Of a DNA stretch of 64,000 nt, positions 28,878-38,533 are shown piece after piece. Numbering within the stretch: the first letter of the stretch is position 1; every line of letters begins with the position of its first letter. The position numbers were made by a program, and so were the translations under genes. The stretch covers positions 30,716-94,715 of the forward strand of contig QKED01000092.1 in the NCBI GenBank assembly GCA_003252455.1, given 5' to 3'. This DNA is from Gammaproteobacteria bacterium. Its GTDB lineage: Bacteria > Pseudomonadota > Gammaproteobacteria > Thiohalomonadales > Thiohalomonadaceae. The notes below the pieces were generated by a model that was not told where the DNA came from, made no database searches, and saw only the letters and a program-made list of their open reading frames with translations.

Positions 28878-29029
28878 TACCATGCTGAAAAAATCTCGAA
28901 TTTATCGTATTTTTTCTTACGAAACAGTAACTTATAGAATATTAATACCATGAACACACAAAAGAACGCAGCATGGTATCGGCATCAATCATGGCATCGC
29001 CAAACCATAATACCAGCTTTAATGCCATG
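28878..29029. promoter_or_regulatory. Right-end integrase arm-like heptamers
   Basis: T(A/G)CCATG occurs at 28878-28884, 28946-28952 and 29023-29029, and inverted at 28972-28978 and 28990-28996. The same heptamers flank both left ends. Their concentration at the island ends suggests integrase or excisionase binding. The gap 28853-29156 contains no gene. Confidence 0.55.
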
Positions 29030-29082
29030 CTCAAACGGTGCTTGGCGCTTCCTCCCGTTGCCAGATCGTGCCAAACACAAAC

Positions 29083-29110
29083 AAAAAAAAGCCCGCAATT
29101 ACGCGGGCTT
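29083..29110 (-). terminator. Intrinsic terminator for guaA inside the island end
   Basis: On the minus strand AAGCCCGC/GCGGGCTT (29103-29110 with 29089-29096, 6-base loop) is followed by eight T residues. It terminates transcription leaving guaA. It lies within island DNA, so the island supplies the terminator lost by insertion. Confidence 0.85.
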
Positions 29111-29156
29111 AGCGGCATTTCATGCCATCAGGTGCCTGGCTGTGCCAGACGCGGAA

Positions 29157-29174
29157 TCATTCCCACTCGATGGT
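29157..29174. repeat. Chromosomal attachment site at the guaA stop codon
   Basis: TCATTCCCACTCGATGGT encodes (minus strand) the last codons Thr-Ile-Glu-Trp-Glu-stop of guaA. The corresponding sequences at 13697 and 16989 match it at 14/18 and 16/18 positions. The crossover lies within this block. Confidence 0.8.
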
Positions 29175-30734
29175 CCCCGGCGGCTTGCCGGTGATGTCGT
29201 AGACCACGCGGGAGATGCCGCTCACCTCGTTGACGATGCGCCGCGAGACGTGGTCGAGGAAGTCGTAGGGCAGGTGCGCCCAGCGGGCGGTCATGAAGTC
29301 GATGGTCTCCACCGCGCGCAGGGCGACGACGTACTCGTAGCGGCGACCGTCGCCGGTGACGCCGACGCTCTTGATCGGCAGGAAGACGGTGAAGGCCTGG
29401 GAGGTCTTGTCGTAGAGGTCGGCGCGGCGCAGCTCTTCGATGAAGATGTGGTCGGCCAGACGCAGGATGTCGGCGTACTGCTTCTTCACCTCGCCGAGGA
29501 TGCGCACGCCGAGGCCGGGGCCGGGGAAGGGGTGGCGGTAGACCATCTCGCTCGGCAGCCCCAGCTCGACGCCGATGCGGCGCACCTCGTCCTTGAACAG
29601 CTCGCGCAGCGGCTCGCACAGTTTGAGGTTCATGTGCTCGGGCAGGCCGCCGACGTTGTGGTGCGACTTGATCACCTTGGCCTTGCCGCTCTTGGCCCCG
29701 GCGGACTCGATGACGTCGGGGTAGATGGTGCCCTGGGCCAGCCACTTCGCATTCGTGAGCTTGGCCGACTCCTCTTCGAAGATCTTCACGAAGAGGTTGC
29801 CGATGATCTTGCGCTTCTTCTCCGGGTCGTTCTCCCCGGCGAGGGCGTCGAGGAAGCGCTGCTCGGCGTCGACGCGGATGACGCGCACGCCCATGTGCTC
29901 GGCGAAGGTGGCCATCACCTGGTCACCCTCCTTATAGCGCAGCAGGCCGTTGTCGACGAAGACGCAGGTGAGCTGGTCGCCGATGGCGCGGTGCAGCAGG
30001 GCGGCGACCACGGAGGAGTCGACGCCGCCGGAGAGGCCGAGCAGCACCTCGTCGGAGCCCACCTGCTCGCGGATGGTGTGGATGGCGTCGTCGATGATGT
30101 TGCCGGGGTTCCACAGGTTCTCGCAGCCGCAGATGGTGTGCACGAAGCGCTCGATGATGCGCTGGCCCTGGCGGGTGTGGGTCACCTCGGGGTGGAACTG
30201 CACGCCGTAGAAGTGGCGCTGTTCGTCGGCCATGCCGGCGATGGGGGCGCTGTCGGTGGAGGCCATCAGGCGGAAGCCCTCGGGGATCTCGATGACGCGG
30301 TCGCCGTGGCTCATCCACACATCCAAGAGGCCGTAGCCCTCGGGGCTGGTGACGTCTTCGATGTCGACCAGCAGGTCGGTGTGACCGTGGGCGCGCACCT
30401 GGGCGTAGCCGTACTCGTGGTGGTCGGCGTTCTCCACCTTGCCACCGAGCTGCATGGCCATGGTCTGCATGCCGTAGCAGATGCCGAGCACCGGCACGCC
30501 GAGCTCGAAGACGCAGGCCGGGGCCTCGGGGGCGTCGGCGGCGGTGGTGCTCTCGGGGCCGCCGGAGAGGATGATGCCGTTGGCGCCGAAGGCCTTAATG
30601 TCCGCTACGTCCATATCGTAGGGGTGGAGTTCGCAGTAGACCCCCGCCTCGCGCACGCGGCGGGCGATGAGCTGGGTGTACTGGGAGCCGAAGTCGAGGA
30701 TCAGGATGCGCTGGGCGTGGATATCGGTGGACAT
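29157..30734 (-). CDS. guaA: GMP synthase (glutamine-hydrolysing)
   Basis: The 525-residue enzyme converts XMP to GMP with glutamine and ATP. N-terminal class I amidotransferase domain ([11 protein letters not shown] with catalytic Cys; [10 protein letters not shown] with catalytic His), ATP-pyrophosphatase domain with the P-loop [14 protein letters not shown], and the C-terminal dimerisation domain ending [11 protein letters not shown]. The protein is intact despite the island at its 3' end, because the attachment site restores the final codons. It follows guaB on the same strand after a 338-bp repeat-bearing gap. Confidence 0.98.
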   Translation of the reverse strand: MSTDIHAQRILILDFGSQYTQLIARRVREAGVYCELHPYDMDVADIKAFGANGIILSGGPESTTAADAPEAPACVFELGVPVLGICYGMQTMAMQLGGKVENADHHEYGYAQVRAHGHTDLLVDIEDVTSPEGYGLLDVWMSHGDRVIEIPEGFRLMASTDSAPIAGMADEQRHFYGVQFHPEVTHTRQGQRIIERFVHTICGCENLWNPGNIIDDAIHTIREQVGSDEVLLGLSGGVDSSVVAALLHRAIGDQLTCVFVDNGLLRYKEGDQVMATFAEHMGVRVIRVDAEQRFLDALAGENDPEKKRKIIGNLFVKIFEEESAKLTNAKWLAQGTIYPDVIESAGAKSGKAKVIKSHHNVGGLPEHMNLKLCEPLRELFKDEVRRIGVELGLPSEMVYRHPFPGPGLGVRILGEVKKQYADILRLADHIFIEELRRADLYDKTSQAFTVFLPIKSVGVTGDGRRYEYVVALRAVETIDFMTARWAHLPYDFLDHVSRRIVNEVSGISRVVYDITGKPPGTIEWE

Positions 30735-30776
30735 GACGGCTTGGGCCTCGGGCGTTGACTGGGGTTTAAGACGTTA

Positions 30777-30973
30777 GCCACGGAGGCACGGAGGACACGG
30801 AGATCGTTTGAGTAACCTCGGTGTGCCCCGCCTGCGCGGCAGAAACGAGTGTGCCACGGGGCACGCAGCTCATAGCCACGGAGGTACGGAGGACACGGAG
30901 AGGGTTTGGGCAAACTCCGTGCTGCTCCGCCTTCGCGGCAGAAACAAGTGTGCCACGGGGCACGCAGGGCCGC
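30777..30973. repeat. Tandem ~98-bp intergenic repeat between guaB and guaA
   Basis: Two diverged units (30777-30874 and 30875-30973) each begin GCCACGGAGG(C/T)ACGGAGG, contain a CGCGGCAGAAAC(G/A)AGTGTG middle, and end with CCACGGGGCACGCAG. They occupy most of the 338-bp guaB-guaA gap. Confidence 0.85.
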
Positions 30974-31020
30974 AGAGAGTGTTCGATTCAGGCTGTGGTG
31001 TTGTTTCCGCCCTGAATCCT

Positions 31021-31045
31021 CTCCGTGTCCTCCGTGCCTCCGTGG
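31021..31045. repeat. Inverted copy of the GGAGG-rich repeat
   Basis: The minus strand reads CCACGGAGGCACGGAGG and onward, identical for 25 bases to the copy at 30778. With 30777-30973 it makes a direct/inverted set downstream of guaB, able to fold into a large stem. Confidence 0.8.
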
Positions 31046-31072
31046 CACATTCATCTTCTCGGGGTCCTGCGC

Positions 31073-32614
<1,542 letters not shown>

Positions 32615-32851
32615 TTAGTTGCAGGCCCTCGTGCCAAGGCTGGGTAGTCCTACGCAAGGCTGTTAACTCTGTGAATTAACGGGGATTTGTGTAGAGATGG
32701 TCGCGATGTGGCGGGAGTATAGGTGTTGTATCTTGCAGGATTATGCCGGTTGTCCAGTTCGCCATTTTAGGGACCTGCTCCGAGGGCCGTCTCTGGGCGC
32801 ATGGGGCGATATCGCCTAAGCTTTGCCCTTCTATTTGCCGCGATTGGCTCC

Positions 32852-34330
32852 ATGCGCAACGCCGACCCCCTGCTCTCCCTCTGTTACGCGGTGCGACCGC
32901 GCGTCCTGCTCGCCCACCTCGGTCTGCTCTGCCGGGTGATGGCGCTCCTCAATGCTGTGCCAGTGGTGGTGGGCGTGGCGCTGGGGGAGGGGCGTCAGGC
33001 ACTTGCCTATCTGGTGCCGGTGTTGTCGTTGGCGCTCGCCTCTCTGCTGTTGCGCCGGGTGGCGGTGGGGCAGAATCATCTCCAGCACAACGAGGGGGTG
33101 GTGTTGATGATGTTCACCTACCTCGTCACCCCGCTGCTGCTCATCTACCCCTTCTGTGCCGCCGGACTGGCGCCGCTGGATGCCTGGTTCGAGGCGATCT
33201 CGGCGCTCACTACCACGGGTCTGTCGACGGCGGGGACGCTGGCCGGGCGCCCGGAGACCTTCCTCTTCGCCCGTGCCTGGGTGCAGTGGTACGGGGGCTT
33301 AGGCATCGTCGTCTTCACTTTGGCGCTGCTCATCGCCCCGGGGCTGGCGGCCAAGCGCCTCTCAGACCCCGGTTTCGAGCAGGCCGACCTGCTCGGCAGC
33401 AGCCGTGCCCATGGGCGCCGGGTGGTGGGTGTCTATGTGGGGCTCAGTGTGTTGGGGTGGCTGTTGATCTGGCCCGAGTTGGGGGCGTGGCGGGCGCTGC
33501 TCTACCTCCTTGGTGCCATCTCCACCGGCGGTTTCGCGCCGGATGATGCCAGCCTCGAACCGCTGCCGTGGCTGACCCAATCCACGCTGATGTTGGTGGC
33601 TCTGTGTGGTGCGCTGCCACTGCCGCTCTGGTATCGCACCCTCCGGCGCGATGCGCGCGGCTGTCTCTGGTGCGACACCGAGGTGCGTGCGCTGGGACGC
33701 AGCCTGCTGCTGTTCGGGCTGATCTTCACCCTGCTGTTGGTCTGGCAGCAGGGTCTCGACTGGGGCACGGCGCTGCGCGAGGGGCCGCTGCTGCTCATCT
33801 CCGCGCACAGTGGCACCGGCTTCACTACGCGTGCGTTGGACGCGCTGTTGCCGGGGCTGCAGTGGCTGCTGATCCTGGCGATGCTGGTGGGTGGCACGGT
33901 GGGCTCTACCGCGGGTGGCTACAAGGTGTGGCGCATGCTGATCCTGTTGCGTCTGGCCCGACTGATGCTGTTGCGTAGCGCCCTTACGGCCCACGCGGTG
34001 GCCGAGCCGGAGCTGAGCGGGCGGCGGCTGGAGGCGCCGGAGGTGCAGCAGGCGCTGATGGTGGTGGTACTCTTATCGCTGGTGGTGGTGCTCTCCTGGT
34101 TCGGTTTTCTGCTGGCAGGGGTCGAGCCGATGGCCGCCCTCTTCGAGGTGGTCTCGGCCACCGCCACCGTGGGGCTCAGTAGCGGCCTGAGTGGTCCGGC
34201 GCTGGCCCCGCCCCTCAAGCTGCTGCTCGGCCTCGACATGCTCCTCGGGCGTGTCGAGGTGATCGCCCTGCTGGTGCTGCTCTGGTCGCGCACTTGGTGG
34301 GGACCGGGTAGCGGCACCGGTCGTTCTTGA
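32852..34330 (+). CDS. trkH: TrkH-family potassium uptake channel subunit
   Basis: The 492-residue inner-membrane protein is a Trk/Ktr-type potassium channel subunit. Four pore-loop repeats with the filter glycine are seen: SALTTTGLSTAG, AISTGGFAPDD, SAHSGTGFTTRA and SATATVGLSSG. About ten helices surround them. The ATG at 32852 is chosen because the hydrophobic core starts soon after; an in-frame ATG at 32801 is possible, and neither has a clear ribosome site. It is followed by a TrkA-like regulatory subunit 18 bases downstream. Confidence 0.9.
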   Translation: MRNADPLLSLCYAVRPRVLLAHLGLLCRVMALLNAVPVVVGVALGEGRQALAYLVPVLSLALASLLLRRVAVGQNHLQHNEGVVLMMFTYLVTPLLLIYPFCAAGLAPLDAWFEAISALTTTGLSTAGTLAGRPETFLFARAWVQWYGGLGIVVFTLALLIAPGLAAKRLSDPGFEQADLLGSSRAHGRRVVGVYVGLSVLGWLLIWPELGAWRALLYLLGAISTGGFAPDDASLEPLPWLTQSTLMLVALCGALPLPLWYRTLRRDARGCLWCDTEVRALGRSLLLFGLIFTLLLVWQQGLDWGTALREGPLLLISAHSGTGFTTRALDALLPGLQWLLILAMLVGGTVGSTAGGYKVWRMLILLRLARLMLLRSALTAHAVAEPELSGRRLEAPEVQQALMVVVLLSLVVVLSWFGFLLAGVEPMAALFEVVSATATVGLSSGLSGPALAPPLKLLLGLDMLLGRVEVIALLVLLWSRTWWGPGSGTGRS

Positions 34331-34348
34331 TACCACGGGAGGTGGTCG

Positions 34349-35050
34349 ATGCGTTTTGTCTTTATCGGCACCAGTTCACTCAGTCGTGCCGCAGCACGCC
34401 TGCTCATCGGGCGTGGCCACGAGGTGGTGATGATCGAGCGCGTCAAGGGGGTGATCGACGCCCTCTCCGGGGAGCTGGACTGCGGGTTTCTTCTCGGCGA
34501 CGGTAGTACCCCGAGCATCCTGCGCGAGGCGGGGCCGGCGGAGACCGACATCCTCTTCTGTCTCACCAGTAACGACCGCACCAACATCATCGCCAGTCTG
34601 GTGGGACGCTCGCTCGGTTATGCGCAGGTGGTGACGCGTATCGAGGACGAGGAGTTCGAGCACATCTGCATGGAGCTGGGTCTGAGCAACTTCATCGTCC
34701 CCGCGCGTGCCATCGGGCGCCACCTGGCGGACTTTGCCGAGGGGCAGAATGTGGCCGAGCTGTCGAGCATGATCAAGGGTGATGCCCGGCTCTTCAGTTT
34801 CATCGCCGCCGAGGGGGACGCAGGCAAGCCCGTGCACGATATGGGACTGCCGGAGCAGTCACGCATCATCAGCCTCTACCGGGGGGGCGAGTTCGTCTGG
34901 CCGGGGCGTGACGTGGTGGTGCAGCCGGGCGACGAGGTGGTGGTGATCAGCCACTCGTCACAGCTCGAAAGGCTGCACGAGCGTTGGGGTAAGGGGCATG
35001 CGGGGCGGCATGTGAGCCGCAAGCGGGCGGCGGGTGCCTCGCTCTTCTGA
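34349..35050 (+). CDS. trkA: TrkA-type RCK regulatory subunit with atypical nucleotide loop
   Basis: The 233-residue cytoplasmic protein has one TrkA-N (residues 1-130) and one TrkA-C domain (140-220), the size of KtrA rather than of the double-length E. coli TrkA. It gates the TrkH channel with NAD(H) or ATP/ADP. The usual Rossmann loop GxGxxG is replaced by GTSSLS at residues 7-12, so two of the three conserved glycines are missing. GGGAGGTGG precedes the ATG. Confidence 0.88.
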   Translation: MRFVFIGTSSLSRAAARLLIGRGHEVVMIERVKGVIDALSGELDCGFLLGDGSTPSILREAGPAETDILFCLTSNDRTNIIASLVGRSLGYAQVVTRIEDEEFEHICMELGLSNFIVPARAIGRHLADFAEGQNVAELSSMIKGDARLFSFIAAEGDAGKPVHDMGLPEQSRIISLYRGGEFVWPGRDVVVQPGDEVVVISHSSQLERLHERWGKGHAGRHVSRKRAAGASLF

Positions 35051-35072
35051 GCGGGGCACCGCCCGCGGGGGG

Positions 35073-36011
35073 TCAGCCGTCGGCGTTGATGGTGGCGATC
35101 AGCTCGGCCAACTTTGCCTCGGCCTCATCGTTGGACACCTGGCAGGTGCCGGCGTTTTCGTGGCCACCACCACCGTAGCGCAGCATCAGCGCGCCGATGT
35201 TGGTGTGTGAGCTGCGGTTGAAGATCGACTTGCCGGTGGCGAAGACGGTGTTCTGTCGCTCGCGGCCCCAGAGCACGTGGATGGAGATGTTGGCCTCGGG
35301 GTTGAGGGCATAGATCATGAAGCGGTTGCCCGCCCAGATGGTCTGCTCCTCACGCAGGTCGAGTACCACCAGGTTGCCGTGCCGCGTGCTGCAGCGCTGT
35401 AACTGTGCCTTGAAGCGGTCGGCGTGCTCGAAGTAGAGCTCGACGCGCTCCTTGACGTCGGGCAGGGCGAGGATCTCGTCGATGCCGTGGGTGGTGCAGT
35501 AGTCGATCAGCTCCATCATCAGCTGGTAGTTGGCGATGCGGAACTCACGGAAGCGCCCGAGGCCGGTACGCGCGTCCATGATGAAGTTGAGCAGTACCCA
35601 ACCGGTGGGATCGAGCACCTCGTCTTGGGTGAACTGGGCGGCGTCGCCCTTGTCGACTGCCGCCATCATCTCGTTCCACGCCTCGGGGAAGCGATCGGCC
35701 CCCCCGTAGTAGTCGTAGACCACGCGCGCGGCGGAGGGGGCTGCGGGGTCGATGATCAGGTTGGCTGGTCTGTCGGCGTTACGTAGGGTCTCGCTGAAGT
35801 GGTGGTCGAAGGCGAGGTGCACGCCGGAGACGTAGGGCAGGTTGGTGGTGATGTCGCTCGGGCCGATGGCCACGGCACCGTCCTGCATGTCTTTGGGGTG
35901 GACGAAGGTGATCTCCTCGATTAGCCCCAGGTACTTGAGCAGCACGCCGCACACCAGACCGTCGAAGTCGCTGCGGGTCACCAGGCGAAAGCGCGTGTCG
36001 GAATCACTCAT
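35073..36011 (-). CDS. DHH-family phosphoesterase
   Basis: The 312-residue protein belongs to the DHH/DHHA1 phosphoesterases (exopolyphosphatase, oligoribonuclease and c-di-NMP hydrolase relatives). Motifs are TRSDFDGLVCGVLL, HLAFDHHFSET (the DHH metal motif) and the C-terminal GGGGHENAGTCQV. The exact substrate is unclear. The ATG at 36011 is supported by GGAG; the in-frame codon at 36059 would add an unrelated leader. It converges with trkA. Confidence 0.88.
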   Translation of the reverse strand: MSDSDTRFRLVTRSDFDGLVCGVLLKYLGLIEEITFVHPKDMQDGAVAIGPSDITTNLPYVSGVHLAFDHHFSETLRNADRPANLIIDPAAPSAARVVYDYYGGADRFPEAWNEMMAAVDKGDAAQFTQDEVLDPTGWVLLNFIMDARTGLGRFREFRIANYQLMMELIDYCTTHGIDEILALPDVKERVELYFEHADRFKAQLQRCSTRHGNLVVLDLREEQTIWAGNRFMIYALNPEANISIHVLWGRERQNTVFATGKSIFNRSSHTNIGALMLRYGGGGHENAGTCQVSNDEAEAKLAELIATINADG

Positions 36012-36140
36012 CACTTTTACTCCTTTCGAGGCCTCGGGCCTATCGTTGTGCTTGGCCACACTATAGTGGAGCGCTCCCGCGAAAGACCAGCCCCGCGCCC
36101 CCCGTGCTAGACTGCCCTCCCGCCCGCGCGACGCCTATCC

Positions 36141-37277
36141 ATGGATACCGAACTTCGCTCTCCCCAAGGCACTTTTCACCTTCATCGTCTGCCGCGCCGA
36201 CCGCGTGAGTTGCTGCGCGCCTGGGACGCGGCGGACGAGTACCTGCTCGCCGCCCTGGCGGAGCGCAGTTGGCCCGGTACGCGGCGCACACTGATCCTCA
36301 ACGACGGCTTCGGTGCCCTGGCGGTGGCGCTCCATGCCACCGCCGTGCAGGCGCAATCCGACTCCTGGCTGTCACAGCAAGCGACGCGGGAGAACCTGGT
36401 GGCGAACGGTCAGGAGGCGGCTGTCGTGCCCCTCTATGGCAGCCTTGACGCCCCCGAGGGGCCTATCGAGTTGTTGGTGGTGAAGGTCCCCAAGACCATC
36501 GCCCTGCTCGAAGACCAGCTCTGTCGCCTACGCCCGCTACTCGCCGACGACTGCCAGCTCATCGCCGCCGGTATGGTCAAGGGGCTCGCCCCAGCGGCAT
36601 GGCGGGTGATCGAGCAGTACTTCGGTGCCACCACCACCTCGCTGGCGTGGAAGAAGGCGCGCCTCATCGAGGCGCGGCTCGACCCCTCGCTACCCGTTGT
36701 GGCGAGCCCCTACCCGGTGCGCTACGCCTTGGAGGGGCGTGGCTGGCCGGTGGTCAACCACGCCAACGTCTTCTCCCGCGAGGCGCTGGACATCGGTACC
36801 CGCTTCTTTCTCCAGCATCTGCCGACGCTGCCCGAGGCACGCGATATCATCGACCTCGGCTGCGGCAACGGTCTGGTGGGGTTGGTGGCCGCTGAACAGC
36901 ACCCGCTGGCGCGGCTGCACTTTATCGATGAGTCGCACATGGCCATCGCCAGCGCGCGCGCGAACTTCGCCGCGGTTTTCCCGGGGCGGGAGGCGCTGTT
37001 TCGCCTTGGCGATACGCTAGAGGGGGTGGAGGGCGGCTGCGCCGACCTGGTCCTGTGCAATCCGCCGTTCCATCAGCAGCAGGGTGTCGGTGATCAGATC
37101 GCCAACGCGATGTTCCGCCATGCGGCACGTGTGCTACGCCCGGGGGGCGAGCTGTGGGTGGTGGGTAATCGCCATCTGGATTATCACCAGACGCTGAAAC
37201 GCCACTTCCGCACGGTGGCCAGCGTCGCGAGTAACCGAAAGTTCGTCATCTTGCGCGCAAACAAGCCTACAGAGTGA
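36141..37277 (+). CDS. rlmG: 23S rRNA (guanine-N2) methyltransferase RlmG-like
   Basis: The 378-residue protein has the duplicated layout of RlmG/RsmC: a degenerate N-terminal methyltransferase fold, then an active SAM domain with IIDLGCGNGLVGLVA (about residues 237-251) and the catalytic NPPFHQQQGVGDQIA motif. The ending NRHLDYHQTLKRHF is typical of RlmG, which methylates G1835 of 23S rRNA. RsmC (G1207 of 16S rRNA) is the alternative. Confidence 0.87.
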   Translation: MDTELRSPQGTFHLHRLPRRPRELLRAWDAADEYLLAALAERSWPGTRRTLILNDGFGALAVALHATAVQAQSDSWLSQQATRENLVANGQEAAVVPLYGSLDAPEGPIELLVVKVPKTIALLEDQLCRLRPLLADDCQLIAAGMVKGLAPAAWRVIEQYFGATTTSLAWKKARLIEARLDPSLPVVASPYPVRYALEGRGWPVVNHANVFSREALDIGTRFFLQHLPTLPEARDIIDLGCGNGLVGLVAAEQHPLARLHFIDESHMAIASARANFAAVFPGREALFRLGDTLEGVEGGCADLVLCNPPFHQQQGVGDQIANAMFRHAARVLRPGGELWVVGNRHLDYHQTLKRHFRTVASVASNRKFVILRANKPTE

Positions 37278-37528
37278 GCCCTCTGCCCGCGTGCATGAGC
37301 CGATTGGAGGGGGCGATGAGGGGGTACTGTAGAGGTGAAATCTCATCCTCACTGTGAATGTGCTACACCTCTTGTTGAGGGGGCGACGGGGCAAGATGCA
37401 AGTGATAGAGTGAATAAGATAGGTTCGGGCGATGCACCCGTAACCCTGCTGGTCCCGCTAGCCCACCGCCACGGTCGCTACGTTACCGCCACCGCCGTGT
37501 CGCACCGTTAACCAAGGAGAATTGATCG

Positions 37529-38455
37529 ATGCTCAAGCTTTCCGTCCCCATGATGGCCTCGGTTCTGGTACTCGCCATGGGCGCAGGCCAGGCCTCTGCC
37601 GAGGGTGCCGCTGCCCCCGTCGCCGCCAATCCCGCCCCGGTTGTGGCACCTTCTGCCCCCCCTGCACCGAGCGAGGCAGCGCCGCCCGCCGATGGTGGTC
37701 CCGCTTTCCAGTGGCCAGGTCATCCGCCCATGGCGGGTATGCCCTGCCCCGCCCAAGGGCAGGACCCGCAAACTTGTCCCCATCACCCGATGCCCCCGGG
37801 GCGGGGTATGGGCCCCGGCCAGGGGATGATGGATGGCTCCGGTCCCGGTTATGGGCGTGGCATGGGGATGCCGCCACGCGGCATGGGTCCCGGCCAGGGC
37901 ATGGGTCCCGGCCAGGGCATGGGTCCCGGCCAGGGCATGGGTCCCGGCCAGGGCATGATGGATGGTTCTGGTCCCGGCTACGGTCGTGGTATGGGCATGC
38001 CACCGCGCGGTATGGGCCCTGGGGCGGGTCAGGGGGGCCCGGATGCAATGGGTCCCGCCGAGGGTATGCCCCCTCGGGGTCCAGGCATGGGGCCCGGGAT
38101 GGGGCGTGGCATGGGTCCGATGGCGATGGCCGAGGGGATGTTGCCGCCGCGCCTGAGCGCCCTGGACCTGAGCGATGAGCAGAAGGCCGCCATCGACAAA
38201 CTGTTCAAGGAGCACGCCGCTGCACACGAGAAGCACAGCGCCGACATGCAGGCCGCCATGGCCCGCCTGGCTGAGCTGCACGGTGCAGAGAAGCGCGACC
38301 CTGATGCCATCGGTGCCGCCTACGACGCCATGTACAAGGTGCGCCGTGAGGGGATCGTCACCATGCTCAAGCTGCACGATGCCATCGACGCCGTGTTGAC
38401 CGAGGAGCAGCGTAAGCAGCTCGGCGACATGGGCCCGCGCATGATGCCGCGCTAA
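37529..38455 (+). CDS. Spy/ZraP-like periplasmic protein with Gly-Met-Pro repeats
   Basis: The 308-residue secreted protein has a signal peptide (residues 1-24, cleavage after ASA), an Ala/Pro-rich stretch, then a His/Met/Gly repeat region (about 80-205) dominated by GMGPGQ units, and a C-terminal helical domain (210-300) with LDLSDEQKAAIDKLFKEHAAAH and LTEEQRKQL. This resembles the LTXXQ repeats of Spy/CpxP/ZraP periplasmic metal-responsive chaperones. The repeats may bind metal through Met and His. AAGGAG precedes the ATG. Function is inferred from fold only. Confidence 0.8.
   Translation: MLKLSVPMMASVLVLAMGAGQASAEGAAAPVAANPAPVVAPSAPPAPSEAAPPADGGPAFQWPGHPPMAGMPCPAQGQDPQTCPHHPMPPGRGMGPGQGMMDGSGPGYGRGMGMPPRGMGPGQGMGPGQGMGPGQGMGPGQGMMDGSGPGYGRGMGMPPRGMGPGAGQGGPDAMGPAEGMPPRGPGMGPGMGRGMGPMAMAEGMLPPRLSALDLSDEQKAAIDKLFKEHAAAHEKHSADMQAAMARLAELHGAEKRDPDAIGAAYDAMYKVRREGIVTMLKLHDAIDAVLTEEQRKQLGDMGPRMMPR
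37880..37951 (+). repeat. Four tandem 18-bp units inside the Spy-like gene
   Basis: GGCATGGGTCCCGGCCAG is repeated four times without change, encoding GMGPGQ. They are nested in a larger duplicated block (MMDGSGPGYGRGMGMPPRGMGP occurs before and after in two parts). The exact identity suggests recent slippage. Confidence 0.92.
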
Positions 38456-38473
38456 TCGAGCGAGTGAGAGAAC

Positions 38474-38495
38474 GGCGGGGTCTTGCGACCCCGCC
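38474..38495 (+). terminator. Hairpin after the Spy-like gene
   Basis: GGCGGGGTC pairs with GACCCCGCC around a TTGC loop, 18 bases after the stop. There is no T-run, so its strength as a terminator is uncertain. Confidence 0.6.
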
Positions 38496-38533
38496 ACCTT
38501 GGCAGGGACGCCCACGCAAGCGACGACAACTCT

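Larger units (their letters stand above)
13697..29156. mobile_element. GIsul2-type integrative genomic island in the 3' end of guaA (15,460 bp)
   Basis: The island is delimited by an outer left end (13697) and the guaA stop codon (29157), both of which carry the guaA-tail attachment sequence. Between them are sul2, a glmM remnant, CR2, resolvase, ars genes, trbJKL, IncQ-like repAC, an AlpA-like protein and a tyrosine integrase next to guaA. From memory this content, the guaA target and a size near 15.5 kb match GIsul2, known from Enterobacter, Shigella, Acinetobacter and IncC plasmids. Codon and base use in 24600-25500 are clearly more AT-rich than in the host. An empty site would join 13696 to 29157. 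No large deletion within the island is evident. Confidence 0.9.

Noticed and set aside
28950..30758. 602-codon open frame on the plus strand opposite guaA
   Set aside because: It is the antisense shadow of guaA in high-GC DNA; composition (long Val/Ala/Asp/Gly runs) is not protein-like and guaA is unmistakable.
37880..37951. Regular 18-bp repeats considered as a CRISPR array
   Set aside because: Units are directly adjacent without spacers and encode GMGPGQ in frame.
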